Source: Megalobrama amblycephala (lineage: Eukaryota; Chordata; Actinopteri; Cypriniformes; Xenocyprididae). Taken from it: 64,000 nucleotides of DNA. Made by a program: the position numbers and the translations under genes. Positions 1 to 11,399 of this stretch are shown here, piece after piece; the stretch's first letter is position 1; every line of letters begins with the position of its first letter. Location: the NCBI RefSeq assembly GCF_018812025.1, contig NC_063051.1, positions 792,001-856,000 of the forward strand, given 5' to 3'. Under the pieces are notes generated by a model that saw only the letters and a list, made by a program, of their open reading frames with translations, was not told where the DNA came from and ran no database searches.

Positions 1-379
1 TAGATCTGAAACCAGCTTTTCTCTCAGGAAAGATTCAATGACGCATTTACAAACGTAGTACAGAAGCGATTGAACATTCAGTCACGCTACAAATACGGTG
101 GTTTGCATACTGAGCAGCTCAATCGACACACAGTGGTGAAGGGAGAACACCTCCTCATCTCTCAAGCCTCTGAATCTGTCTGTTCACCTTCCATCGGGGA
201 TTAATGATGACAGCCCATGAAATGAGCTCGGGCCACGGGAGCGTGGAGGTCAGAACCAGATTAGACTCTGACCAGCCAACCTGATCTAGAACCTGCTCCA
301 TCTACTCAAATCCCACCTGAAACATTAAAGGAGACGCATCAGTTAACCCTTACATAACATACTGCCGCTATGGCACATT

Positions 380-1610
380 GATGGTATCAGATGGTAATAT
401 TTTGAGATGTATCATGGCACCGATATACATGATAATTACATTATACCGTAGTACTTTTTTGGTAGTGAAACATACATGATATTCCAAAAAAACTGTACTG
501 TGGAAGTAGCATGGTACAGTGGTGACATATTTACCATGGTACTGAAATTCATGTACCATGGCATTTACAAAATACATTAAAGTACATTCAAAACAGCATG
601 GTAGCATCATAGTAATTGTCTAAAACCCCATGGAAATACCGTGGTACTTTTTTATTGGTATTGAAGCATACATGATATTTCAATGAAACCAATTTACCAT
701 GGTAGAATTACGGTATCATATTTGCAATGGTATTGAAATTCATGCACCTTGGTATTTATATCATACAGCAAAAGAACTTTCAAAATTACCATGGTAGTAC
801 CACTGTAAATTTTCAAAATCCCATGTCAATACTGTGATACTTTTTTTTTTATGTGATATAATCATTGTTCATTGGTTGTATGTGAACTGAATGACTAGTT
901 CACATATCATGAATATGGACATATTGGACATTTACCATAGACGTAACATGGTATTTTTGGAAGTACATTGGCATACCTACCAAACACTATTCAAAGTTAC
1001 AAAGGTTAGTTTTATCATGCGCAAAAAGCATGGTATTTCCATTGTACATGTCTAAAAAACAATAAATGTAAAAAAACATGGTACTTTTCATTGGTTTGTG
1101 AACTGAATAATTTTCATGTATCATGGTATTATTATTGTACTGTAATAATACACTATATACACAAAAAGTACTCTGGTACTACCATAGTTTTTTGGACATT
1201 TACCATAATAGTACCATGGTATTTTTGGAAGTACTTTGGCACACAATTCAAAGTTATAAAGATTAGTTTTATTATGCCCAAAAGGCATCGTATTTCCATT
1301 GTACATGTCTAAAACAAACCAACATGGTACTTTTTTTGTAACGATCATTATTCATTGGTTGTTTGTGAACTGAATTATTTACATATTCATGTATCATGGT
1401 ATTATTATTGTAATAACACACTATATACACATAAAATACTCTGGTACTACCTTTTTATTTTTATATTTTTGGACATTTACCATAGTAGCACCATGGTATT
1501 TTTGGAAGCACTTTGGCAAACGTACTAAATAAAGTACCAAAATGGTACACCACCAGTCTGTTATTTATCATGCCAAAAAAGCATGGTATTTCCATGTTTA
1601 CGTTAGTAAA
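380..1610. repeat. CATGGTAC-rich repeat with internal tandem duplications
   Basis: The palindromic words CCATGG, ACCATGGTA and GTAC recur throughout. Two sub-units of about 200 bp (from about 437 and 640) are followed by three sub-units of about 225-255 bp (from about 860, 1088 and 1345). The latter three share 'gtgaactgaat', 'ggacatttaccat' and 'catggtatttttggaagta' in the same order. No coding frame longer than about 100 codons is present and none looks like a protein. A related fragment lies at 9889-9965. This is probably a fish interspersed element grown by internal duplication; I cannot name the family. Confidence 0.6.
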
Positions 1611-2496
1611 CTTTCAATAATACTCCATCTTATAAAGTTTGACATGCTCACAGATCTCTATAGCTGTGAAACACTCAGTCCCTGTACAAGATCTATGGCA
1701 GATCAGCACCTGCAACAGTGCTATTTGTTTGGGAGCGTGTGCTGAAAATGATGTGGGATTTGGAGGCGTTATGTACAATCAGAGCGACGGGCAGGTGGGG
1801 ATCAGATGTGCTTGCAGAACTAAAGGGATTAGCGACCACTACAGAACAGATCTGTTTGATGTTGACACTCTCTCCCAGAGGCCCTCGACAGACACCGAGA
1901 CCTGCTCACTTCACACACTGACAACACAATGAAGCCAAAATATAAGTGGAAAACATGAATGTGAGCGCTGCTGGCCTGTGCAAAACTGATGCTAGAATGT
2001 TTTATGTGGTTGCCAGGGTGTTGCTATGCAGTTGTTAAGTGCTGGTTCTCAAATCTCTGGCTCAGGAGCATCCTTCAATGCAAGTCTGTTGGATTTGTTC
2101 TGACCCGTTTAATCATCCAGAAGGTGAAAATGGTGCATCTGGTCACAAACTGAACTTTAATACTTGGTGATAGAAATGTGTTCAGACCTCTAACACTAAG
2201 CAATAACAACTGTACTAGTGAATTCTGGTCCACAATATTAAAAATAAAGGATCTTTAATGGTTCTTACTGTGGTTCAGTAATGGATCTTGATGTTTAGGT
2301 TAGTGATGGGAGAAACAAAGCTTTTCAAAACTTAATTATTCACAGCTTTAAAAAATGCCACATGCTGGTCAGAACAGTGTAAACTCAGCCAAAACATGCA
2401 TAAAAACACCTTTTACAAACCAATCTATTAAATGCAATTAACAATTATCATCTAATACCATTAAATAATAAGAGTCTGTAAAATATGTTATTTTAT
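1611..2496. other. no recognisable feature
   Basis: Mixed-composition sequence without a convincing open frame, inverted repeat or tandem repeat. 'ttgccagggtgttgctatgcagttgtt' type wording around 2009-2036 resembles a scattered fish repeat, but it is too short to define. Confidence 0.4.
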
Positions 2497-3215
2497 TAAA
2501 GGGATCATGACATGAGAAATCACATTTGCCTTGATCTTTTGAAATATAAGAGGTGGGGTTAAAACATCCTGCAAGTGTCAGAGCTTAAAATGTCCTCCTC
2601 ATTATAAACAAAGCATTTATTTAATCAGGCTCCAAAAATGGCACACAGACAAAACATTTGCATATGCCCGCCTCCAGAGCAAGACACCAACGAATAGTTA
2701 TACATCATAGTTATACACTTAATGGCTGACATTTGCCTACACTGGATGTGAGCGTCACGTCACGTCAAAAGCAAATGAAGCCATTATAATCACTGATGCT
2801 GTCTACACTGGATACAGTATACAGATGAGCGTTCAGTTTTGACATACTCCATGCATCTATAATTCTTCTACAGCATCAGATGGTTAAATGAATTTAGTTT
2901 CAAGAGTAAGGACTCCAGCATTTAGTCTCTAATCTGTGAAATATTCTAGCAGGGCTGGACTCTGAGATCAGAGCATTGATCTTTGCTCCGGCCAGTGTAA
3001 TAAGAGAAGATATCTGGATGTTGTAGCCTGAGGATAAACCAGTAGAATTGATCCCTTATCTGGAAGACTGTGATAGGGTTCCCGGCGGTTTGGGATGCAT
3101 CCAAACTGCTTGAGCGTAAGTGGATTTAAAGCTCAGTGTGTCAGTATAACATGCTGTAGTGCAGTTGCTCTTCAAAACAGGGTTTGTGGAATAAACTTAC
3201 TGCACAGGAAAATTA
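2497..3215 (+). mobile_element. interspersed DNA-element fragment ('aagggatcatgacatgag' family)
   Basis: It begins with 'aagggatcatgacatgag' after an A/T-rich flank and continues with the wording of an abundant zebrafish/cyprinid non-autonomous DNA element ('ctgatgctgtctacactgga', 'ctagcagggctggactctga', 'gggttcccggcg'). Recognition is from memory of the family. The right end fades near 'ttcaaaacagggtttgtgga', so this copy is probably 3'-truncated. No coding capacity. Confidence 0.5.
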
Positions 3216-3785
3216 GAAGTTTATGTAATTCTGCTCAGTTACACCACATGGTATGATTGCACTTTATAATAGCTTTCACTTTCACTTTAGTTTACATTCT
3301 ATAATGCATTAAAGGCAATAGAAAGGCAATGAAACTCTGCATCATAGGCTATATATTCACTTTCTGAATGCCCATAACATTCACATTTGTTAGGCATTAT
3401 ATAATGTTATTTTCTCCTAAGACCAAACATGTCCTTTGGTTTGGGTCTATGTCTCCAGTCTTGATTTATGTTATCAAACAAAACTTTTTTCAACATACTA
3501 AAGGTGATCTATACCTCAAGCACAGGTCAGGAAAGAATTTTCACTATTATAATGGCTTCCAAGACCACTGGACATTTACTTTTATGCCTATGGAAGATGC
3601 TTTTATCCAAAGTGACTTACAAAAACAGCGCCAGCCGAGATACAATAGCAACAGTGCTTGTATTACGAAATAACTGGTTCTTGAAACATAAGGTCCTGAT
3701 CTGGATCTCAAGTGGTCTAGTTTGGGTGTGAGTCTAGTCGGGATGTTGACATTATTTAAAATAAATGTCATTATTAAAGGATAAA
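3216..3785. other. no recognisable feature
   Basis: AT-rich non-coding sequence. Short open frames at 3368-3731 on the plus strand show no domain or biased composition and are treated as chance. Confidence 0.35.
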
Positions 3786-3855
3786 TACGGAAGAGGATTA
3801 GGGCCAAGCAATAATAAAAAAATAAAACCATCTCGAGATTAAAGTTGTTAAATTT
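3786..3855 (+). repeat. left terminal inverted repeat
   Basis: About 70 bp, the inverse complement of 5513-5581, carrying 'ccatctcgagatt' near its inner end. Confidence 0.85.
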
Positions 3856-3869
3856 CGAGAAAAAAAGTC

Positions 3870-5510
3870 TAAATAATGTTGAGAATAAACTCGTTAAATT
3901 ACGAGAAAAAAATTGTTAAATTTCAAGAAAAAAGTCGAGATAAAATGTTGAGAATAAACTTGTTAAATTACGAGAAAAAACTTGTTAAATTTTGAGAAAA
4001 AGGTCGAGATAAAATGTTGAGAATAAACTTGTTAAATTATGTGAAAAAACTTGTTAAATTACGAGAAAAAAGTCGAGATAAAATGTTGAGAATAAACTCG
4101 TTAAATTACGAGAAAAAACTCGTTAAATTTCTAGAAAAAAGTCGAGATAAAATGTTGAGAATAAACTTGTTAAATTACGAGAAAAAACTCGTTAAATTTT
4201 GAGAAAAAGGTCGAGATAAAATGTTGAGAATAAACTCGTTAAATTATGAGAAAAAACTCGTTAAATTTTGAGAAAAAGGTCGAGATAAAATGTTGAGAAT
4301 AAACTCGTTAAATTATGAGAAAAAACTCGTTAAATTTCGAGAAAAAAGTCGAGATAAAATGTTGAGAATAAACTTGTTAAATTACGAGAAAAAACTTGTT
4401 AAATTTTGAGAAAAAGGTCGAGATAAAATGTTGAGAATAAACTCGTTAAATTATGAGAAAAAACTCGTTAAATTTTGAGAAAAAAGTCGAGATAAAATGT
4501 TGAGAATAAACTTGTTAAATTACGAGAAAAAACTTGTTAAATTCTGAGAAAAAGGTCGATATAAAATGTTGAGAATAAACTCGTTAAATTATGAGAAAAA
4601 ACTCGTTAAATTTCGAGAAAAAAGTCGAGATAAAATGTTGAGAATAAACTCGTTAAATTATGAGAAAAAACTTGTTAAATTTTGAGAAAAAGGTCGAGAT
4701 AAAATGTTGAGAATAAACTCGTTAAATTATGAGAAAAAACTCGTTAAATTTCGAGAAAAAAGTCGAGATAAAATGTTGAGAATAAACTTGTTAAATTACG
4801 AGAAAAAACTTGTTAAATTCTGAGAAAAAGGTCGATATAAAATGTTGAGAATAAACCCGTTAAATTATGAGAAAAAACTCGTTAAATTTTGAGAAAAAGG
4901 TCGAGATAAAATGTTGAGAATAAACTCGTTAAATTATGAGAAAAAACTCGATAAATTTCGAGAAAAAAGTCGAGATAAAATGTTGAGAATAAACTTGTTA
5001 AATTATGAGAAAAAACTCGATAAATTTCGAGAAAAAAGTCGAGATAAAATGTTGAGAATAAACTCGTTAAATTATGAGAAAAAACGTGTTAAATTTTGAG
5101 AAAAAGGTCGAGATAAAATGTTGAGAATAAACTCGTTAAATTATGAGAAAAAACTCGATAAATTTCGAGAAAAAAGTCGAGATAAAATGTTGAGAATAAA
5201 CTCGTTAAATTATGAGAAAAAACTTGTTAAATTTTGAGAAAAAGGTCGAGATAAAATGTTGAGAATAAACTCGTTAAATTATGAGAAAAAACTTGTTAAA
5301 TTTTGAGAAAAAGGTCGAGATAAAATGTTGAGAATAAACTCGTTAAATTATGAGAAAAAACTCGATAAATTTTGAGAAAAAGGTCGAGATAAAATGTTGA
5401 GAATAAACTCGTTAAATTATGAGAAAAAACTCGTTAAATTTCGAGAAAAAAGTCGAGATAAAATGTTGAGAATTAACTTGTTAAATTACGAGAAAAAAGT
5501 CGAGATAAAA
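3870..5510. repeat. ~69-bp minisatellite, about 24 units
   Basis: The word 'atgttgagaataaac' recurs about every 69-70 bp, 24 times by my count. Each unit has two imperfect inverted pairs of the form CTCGTTAAATT(A/T)CGAG followed by 'aaaaagtcgagataaa'. Units alternate C/T at CpG-like positions (actcg/acttg, ttacgag/ttatgag), which looks like CpG decay. Short open frames through the array are periodic and not genes. Confidence 0.9.
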
Positions 5511-5512
5511 TA

Positions 5513-5581
5513 AAATTTAACAACTTTAATCTCGAGATGGTTTTATTTTTTATTATTGCTTGGCCCTAATCCTCTTCCGTA
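5513..5581 (-). repeat. right terminal inverted repeat
   Basis: Inverse complement of 3786-3855, with one A fewer in the poly-A stretch. Confidence 0.85.
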
Positions 5582-5635
5582 GATAAATGTCCTCTTTTTT
5601 AAAGAAATGTATACTTTTATTTAATAAGGACACAT

Positions 5636-5740
5636 TAAAGATTTCTATATTTCAGAATGATTTCTGAAGGATCATGTGACACTGAAGACTAGAGTAATGA
5701 TGCTAAAATTTCAGCTTTGATCACAGGAATAAATTCAAAC
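5636..5740 (+). repeat. fragment of an abundant cyprinid interspersed repeat
   Basis: Contains 'tgatttctgaaggatcatgt', 'gacactgaagactagagtaa' and 'cagctttgatcacaggaata', the central wording of a family also present at 17740-18795, 20399-20640 (minus), 48190-48625 and 61317-61600 (minus). Only the middle of the family is present. Confidence 0.65.
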
Positions 5741-6998
5741 AAAAATCTTCTGAAAATAAAATATTCTTGTTTGATTTCTTTAGGGCTGGATCTAAATTAT
5801 GATAAAAATGTCCTTAGCCAAGGGGTTTCTGTATATCAGACCTTCCCAACAATGATTTGCAAACGGACAGGTATGCTAGTCCTAGTGTTAGTGGAGAGCA
5901 TGTTCACCCTCTTAAAACGTGAAACAGGGAAGCGTGACAGAAGACTGCATCCCGCTTTAGAGGACAGACAGCGAGTGACGGCTTCTCTTCTCTGAATGTA
6001 AATTACAGCTTCACCTGTCAGTCAAAATCAACCAAGGGCATCATGAGAGAGAAAGAAAGCGCGAGAGAAGAACACAGAGAGAATGTTCCTGCTCCTTCCC
6101 TTCAGTCTCACTCAGCATGATTGTTTTTTAAGTGTTTTAAACATATGTTGAGGAAAGAGAGTCTTTGAAACATGATGGAGGGGACCCCATAGGGGTCCAC
6201 AATCACATCTGCTCATTCATTCGAGTGGATGCAATCATATACTGTATATAAATCCTGCAGCTGGGTGGTGCTGCTCTAATACAGTGATGATAAATCATAT
6301 ATATTTACAATGTTCAGGGTTCAGAGTTAACTACAATGTGATTGGCATGTTACAAATCCCTGAACTGCTTGTTGACTTGATTGCACGATTTGAAACTTGA
6401 GACATAAAATATGCCAAAACACCATGAAATGGTTTAACAAATACAATATTCCTTCTTGTCTTGATGTATTTCATACTGAAACAAGAAAAGCAACTTCTGA
6501 GCATTTAGAAAGACATTATTTGCAGAGTATATCTATTTTAAACAGTGAAACAAGATATTTGAGTATTGAATGTTCATCTGCTAAAAGGTGTACTTTAAGA
6601 GTACTCTAGTATACAGATAAGCTCGAAACTACAGACATAGACAATCACAAAACTTCAATTTTAATTTCATGGGGTCTTTAAAAGATCATGCATGCATATG
6701 TTTGATAAACCCCTTTTTCCTGTGGAAACTACTGAAATCTGACTGGTGGAGACACTTCATGACTGATGGAAATAACATCAGTGTCCATCACTAAAACTCT
6801 CCCTGCATGACCCGAATTATTCAAACACACCATTAGCTTTTACTGTAAGCACTCCCACAGATGAGGAGATTCACACTCAAAGTCTAATTTTATACAACAG
6901 CAACATCAGAGAAACAGAGAGTGAGTTTTATCATCTACCAAGCTCAAAATCTCAAGCCCAATCGGTCAGAAAATAAACATAAATCATTTCCAGATAAT
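5741..6998. other. no recognisable feature
   Basis: Mostly unique-looking sequence with no supported gene. Short frames at 5717-5995 and 6397-6609 show no domain. Confidence 0.4.
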
Positions 6999-7630
6999 AA
7001 TTATGCCCCTTTCTACACGATGCAGAATAAGTCTCTGATGTCCCCAGAGTATGTACAGTATGCGGTTTAGTCCAAAATACCCTACTGATCATTTTTATAG
7101 CATTTTATTGCATGCTCCAACATACAGGTGTAGGACAGATTGCCAGAACACCAGCAACAACAAAACAGGACACTGAAAATGTCAGAAACTCAGTTGAAAA
7201 GACCCTCATGTGTGAAGCAGTCTGGAGCAAAATCATTGGCTCAAACGTATAAGATGTTAGAGATTTTCTTAGGGACATTTCCTTCGAAAATGAAATTTAA
7301 CCATGTACTTTACAACACTTGTAATGCCTCTTTGGCGCAGACACTGTAAAACTCCAGCTGCTACAGGGAAGATACATAAATGGTGGATTCTGTGCTTCTC
7401 ACTCAGGGATGTGTCTATGCTAATAGAGCAGATCGTCACCGGCTGTGGGCGGAGCCTCTCCCTACGAAGACATTAACGTAATCTGAATCAGCTTGTTTGA
7501 AGAAACTGCTTTTGATTTATGGGAATTATAAAAAAATGAGTGAGTTGATTTTTACCATTATAGGCTGGTTGTTCTCACACACTGTGGACACACATCTGTG
7601 TTCAAACACCTTATAAAAGTGAATTTTGCA
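6999..7630 (+). mobile_element. non-autonomous DNA element, copy 1
   Basis: Starts with 'attatgcccctttctacac' and 'ataagtctctgatgtcccca' and ends with 'aaaagtgaattttgca'. The same start and end wording brackets the next copy (7631-9885), so two elements lie head to tail. It belongs to a very common cyprinid family. No transposase. Confidence 0.5.
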
Positions 7631-8046
7631 TACACGATAAAATAAGTCTCTAATGTCCCCACAGTGTGTGTGAAGTTTTAGCTCAAAATTCCCCACAGAA
7701 ATTTTTTTATAGCATGTTAAAATTGCCACTTTTTGGGGTTGAGCAAAAACGCGCCGTTTCAGTGAGTGCCCTTTAAATGCAAATGAGCTGCTGTGCTCGA
7801 CCTAAGAGGGCGGAGCTTCAAGAGGTCATTCTTCAGTGTCAGGATTCAGTCAGGATGCACTAAAATGTCAGAAACTGTGAATATATGCTGCATGGAGATA
7901 GAACAGGTATAGTTTAGTTTAATTACAGTTATTGTTTTCTTGTTTTTATCCACTATATTAGTACAAGCCAGTTTACCGATGAGTTTTATAACGTTTATTG
8001 TACTTCACAAAATATGAAGCGTCTGTTTTCACTCTAGAAAATCATT

Positions 8047-8054
8047 GTAAGAGC
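8047..8054. repeat. left 8-bp target-site duplication
   Basis: GTAAGAGC, repeated exactly at 9141-9148. Eight bases is the hAT hallmark. Confidence 0.9.
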
Positions 8055-9140
8055 TAGGGCTGTCAACTTTAGTCGTTTAGTCGACTAATCGGTCGATGCC
8101 GTTTTGGTCGACTGACATTCTCATTGGTCGACCAGTTGCAAAAAAAAATATTTTTTTTTACCAATAAAGAAATTTTCATTGATTTACTCCTTGATATTTA
8201 TTCCTTTATTAGCAGTTATATATTACTGTATTCTAAATATAATTAGCCTATGTTTTATACCAAACTTTAAATGCTTTAATTTAGGCTATTTTATAACGGC
8301 GCCACAGTTTAGCGCACCACATGAACACTCGGGAACCGCACCTGTGGCTGGCTGCACTGCTGCTTCGCGCTCAGTAAGGAATATAGGTAGTTTTGCTGTA
8401 TTCATTCAGTTAGAACGCTACTTGTTTTGGGCTTTAGTCGAAAAAATGTCCAAGAAATGTAAATCTTTTGTTTGGCTGCATTTTACAAAAAAAGACGACA
8501 AGACTGTGGAGTGCAAGCTATGCGGCCTAAAGCTAACTTACCATAGCTCAACGACCAATATGACCTATCACCTAAAAGCGGTAAGCGAGATATAAATGTG
8601 TCAGACAGCTTTGCTATGTCTAATGTCGAAAAGTTTAGATATTTTATTGGTTATGTACTAGGCGCATCCACAGGCCATGCCACAGGCGTTTGTTTGTGTT
8701 TGTTTTAAAACGCCTAGATCGGTTGGACAAAAGTTAACCCATAGCTTTGAAAGTAAAGAAGAATATACAGCCTGTATAATCGAGAGCTTTTGTTAGGATT
8801 TTTCATTATTTGGCAGTTTTAGCAGTTATATTTTTTGTAGCGTGTGGTGTGGTCAGGTGCGCGATTGTGACGGTCACTATAGACCTAGGACAGAACTCCT
8901 CACTTTGCAGTTTAAAAAATAACCTAATTTTCAAAGAATTGTATTATTATTATAGTTTTATGTATTATTGATGTTTTTCGTTGTTGTTTTATAAATGCTC
9001 TATTATAATTGTTTAATAAATGTTCAATCAAAAAAGACATCGTGTCTTTTTTTTTTTTTTTTTTTTTTTTTAGTCGACTGATCGTTGCGTAGGACAGGAC
9101 TTTGGTCGACTAAGCATTTCTTTGGTTGACTACAGCCCTA
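8055..9140 (+). mobile_element. hAT element with a BED zinc-finger exon
   Basis: Termini are TAGGGCTGTCAACTTTAGTC and, inverted, 'tagggctgtagtcaacc'. GTCGACTAA/TTAGTCGACT motifs cluster near both ends, as subterminal transposase-binding repeats do. The 1086-bp body is too short for a full transposase (usually over 500 codons) but keeps one coding exon, 8446-8580. A T-tract of about 23 bases ends at 9071. Interpretation: a deletion derivative of an autonomous hAT element that kept its 5' exon and both ends. Confidence 0.9.
8446..8580 (+). pseudogene. BED-type zinc finger, first exon of a hAT transposase (remnant)
   Basis: A 45-codon exon opens at ATG 8446 and ends exactly at a splice donor (GCG|GTAAGC, 8578-8586). 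Residues fit the BED finger of ZBED/hAT transposases: aromatic FVWLHF at residues 8-13, Cys23-x2-Cys26 (ECKLC), STTNM at 35-39 and His42 in the YHLKA stretch. The final histidine ligand would lie in the next exon, which is absent. BED domains bind DNA and target the transposase to its ends. Reading past the donor adds only SEI before a stop. The frame is open upstream to 8179, but the initiation codon at 8446 fits the family best. No downstream RNase-H-like or dimerisation domain remains, so it is not a transposase on its own. Confidence 0.75.
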
Positions 9141-9148
9141 GTAAGAGC
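9141..9148. repeat. right 8-bp target-site duplication
   Basis: GTAAGAGC, identical to 8047-8054. Confidence 0.9.
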
Positions 9149-9888
9149 TTATTAAAACAGTGCAAGTGTGCATTAAAATATTTTCCATAATCTCTCTATC
9201 TCTCTCTCTTTCTCTCACTTGCATTATCATCAACATACACAGCGAAGTACACAAACACTCGTTACAACTAACAGTAAACAAATATATAAAGACCTTATGC
9301 CTGTTCGGGTGGTGCTTAATAAACTGGTAAACTTTATATCTGTAAATCAACTCCGATGAACTGTAATAAAGTGCTCTCACCTTCATTACTGCCGTATCCA
9401 GTATCACTCTGGAGACTGCAAGCTGGATCACGAATAGTTTGTACTGATCTATCCTTGAGTAACAACTTTTTAGCACAGTCTCTGTTTTGTTTTGTTTCTT
9501 TGTATTGACATTTGTTCACAAAGCAGTCCGGTGTGAAACGATTCGCGCAGACGTAAACGAATTTCGGTAGAGTAAATTAATCCATCTCGTATTCAGCGGC
9601 TCAGATTTAAGGAGTAAATTGAGAGAGCTATGTGGATTAATCCATCCAGCTACAGAACACCTAAAACATTTGGGAGACATTCTCGTCAATGGCAGACTGT
9701 GTACAACTCGCTAAACGGCAGTGTCTGTCAACATTCGTGGGCGTGGCCTGTGGCTAATGTGACGTCACACAGTTTTATTAAAAGGATTTTTATCATTATA
9801 GGGTGGTTGTGTACACACACTGCCAACACACATTTATGTCCAAACACCATGCAAAAGTGAATTTTGCATAATAGGTCCCCTTTAATGG

Positions 9889-9965
9889 TATCAGGTGGTG
9901 ATACCATGGTATATATATTCATAATCTAGTGTAAAAATATATTTTTTCCATGTTACTTTTTTTTA
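9889..9965. repeat. fragment of the CATGGTAC-rich repeat
   Basis: 'aatggtatcaggtggt', 'gataccatggtat' and 'ccatgttacttttt' match the start of the repeat at 380-1610. Confidence 0.45.
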
Positions 9966-10074
9966 AAGGTTTGTGCCAACAGTGTTAAGCTCTACATGAC
10001 TCTATTTATAGTCATCCCTCAGTTTTAGCATCAATGCTAACCCCTGCTCCCTCATTAGGCTCCATGTGAAGTAT

Positions 10075-10140
10075 GTGTGTGGCGTAATGGAGAGTTGGAC
10101 ATCAGTCGGAGGCATGCCGAGTTTGATCCCTCTCTCTCAT
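10075..10140 (+). repeat. possible tRNA-derived SINE head
   Basis: 'tggcgtaatggagagttgg' resembles an A box and 'gccgagtttgatccctc' resembles a B box (GGTTCGANTCC) at tRNA-like spacing. No clear tail or target duplication is seen, so the call is weak. Confidence 0.3.
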
Positions 10141-10554
10141 GTTGGCCAATTACCCAGCATTCCTTTAATTCTCCTCCAGTAGCTCCATATATCCCTCCCC
10201 ATCCGTCTGTCATCCAGCTGTCCCCATGCAGCACCAATTACAAACTCCTCTTATGGATTTAGACAGGACTATTTTTGAAACCTGCTGTGGGAGGACACAT
10301 ACTCCAGACTGAAAACATCTCTCTAGTGACATTTTCCTGTCCATCGCCTATCACATCTCTCATTGGCCGAACATTAGGCTGGTATGTTCAGATGTATTCA
10401 TGTGTTTGAGCGTCACAGTTTAAGGAGGCAACTAAAAAACATTATGATCAAATATTTGACGGCACTTGTATGATTTGTTACAAATTTTGGTTTCATCAGT
10501 CACCATGAATGTTGCAGTATTTAGTATAAATGATTTATCTGTGCACATCATTAT

Positions 10555-10845
10555 TTATATTTAAATTAATGTGTCTTGTAATCTTTATCAGAATATCTTC
10601 CCCTCCCTTTTGCAGTGACATCTCTTCTCTCCTTTGATGATGCGTTTACTGGTGCGAGGGCGGGGCAACCTGTCACTCACATGAGATCCACCAATAGCAA
10701 ACCACAACCATCCAATCAATTCCCCATGGACAAAATCAAGCCACGCCCTACAATTTTTCTTTGTTTTACTTGGCTATATGTCACAATAGGGAAAAAAAGA
10801 CTATTGCAACATCCATTTCATGCTGACTTTAAATTCTAATATACA
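10555..10845 (+). mobile_element. interspersed DNA-element fragment
   Basis: 'tttactggtgcgagggcggg', 'accaatagcaaaccacaacc' and 'aaaaagactattgcaacatc' are wording I recognise from a repeated zebrafish/cyprinid element. There are no ends and no coding frame. Confidence 0.4.
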
Positions 10846-11399
10846 GGTAGTGAGGAAGTAGTGCAGTTAGTTTGTGCAAAGTCTTCAGTATGTTAGGAAG
10901 CTGGGTCAATGGGAACTAACATTCACAGGAAAAGCATCAAAACAACTGATGCATTCATGCCAATCAAACCAAGCACACAACAATGCAAAGAAAGTATGTA
11001 AATATATAATTAAACGAGTCGCAATTTGCACACACAGACATGCAACTCAAATCAGCGGCACACTTCCGAGCAATTACACACGCACAGATATCCACCCCTA
11101 AAGCTATCGGGATAGAGACAGCAACATAAACACACACAAACACAGTTATCATTCATGGCAAACACAACTCCACTCTCATCGTCAGTCATGGCGCATTGAA
11201 AAGAAGAACTGAGTGCACAGAGAGAGATAGAGGAGGAAGAAAAAACATTATCCTGCAAACAGGCACGGCGCCATCGCTGGGGAAATGCCTCGGCACTGTA
11301 GATTATTACTCAAAATCATCTGCCCAAACGCTTTCTTGCAAATCGACTGGGAAGGGGGTGCAAGGAAGACAATGTTTTCCACTGAAACACTGAACAAGG
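10846..11399. other. no recognisable feature
   Basis: Unique-looking, CA-rich sequence. No supported gene. Confidence 0.35.

Larger units (their letters stand above)
3786..5581. mobile_element. terminal-inverted-repeat element filled with a minisatellite
   Basis: The ends are inverted copies of one another: 3786-3855 (starting TACGGAAGAGGATTAGGGCC) and 5513-5581 (ending in its complement), identical over about 70 bp apart from one A-run difference. 'GATAAA' abuts both ends (3780-3785 and 5582-5587), a possible 6-bp target-site duplication. The interior is almost wholly tandem repeat and there is no transposase frame. It is a non-autonomous DNA element; the superfamily is not assigned. Confidence 0.8.
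7631..9885 (+). mobile_element. non-autonomous DNA element, copy 2, interrupted by a hAT element
   Basis: Begins 'acacgataaaataagtctct' and ends 'gcataataggtccccttta', the usual outer end of this family. The hAT insertion 8055-9140, with duplicated target GTAAGAGC, sits inside. Without it the element is about 1.16 kb. Internal features include 'aaatgcaaatgagctgctg' and 'gagggcggagctt'. Related sequence at 28400-28650 runs in the opposite direction. Confidence 0.55.

Noticed and set aside
3870..5510. CRISPR-like array or coding repeats
   Set aside because: Plain minisatellite inside a transposon; frames through it are periodic.
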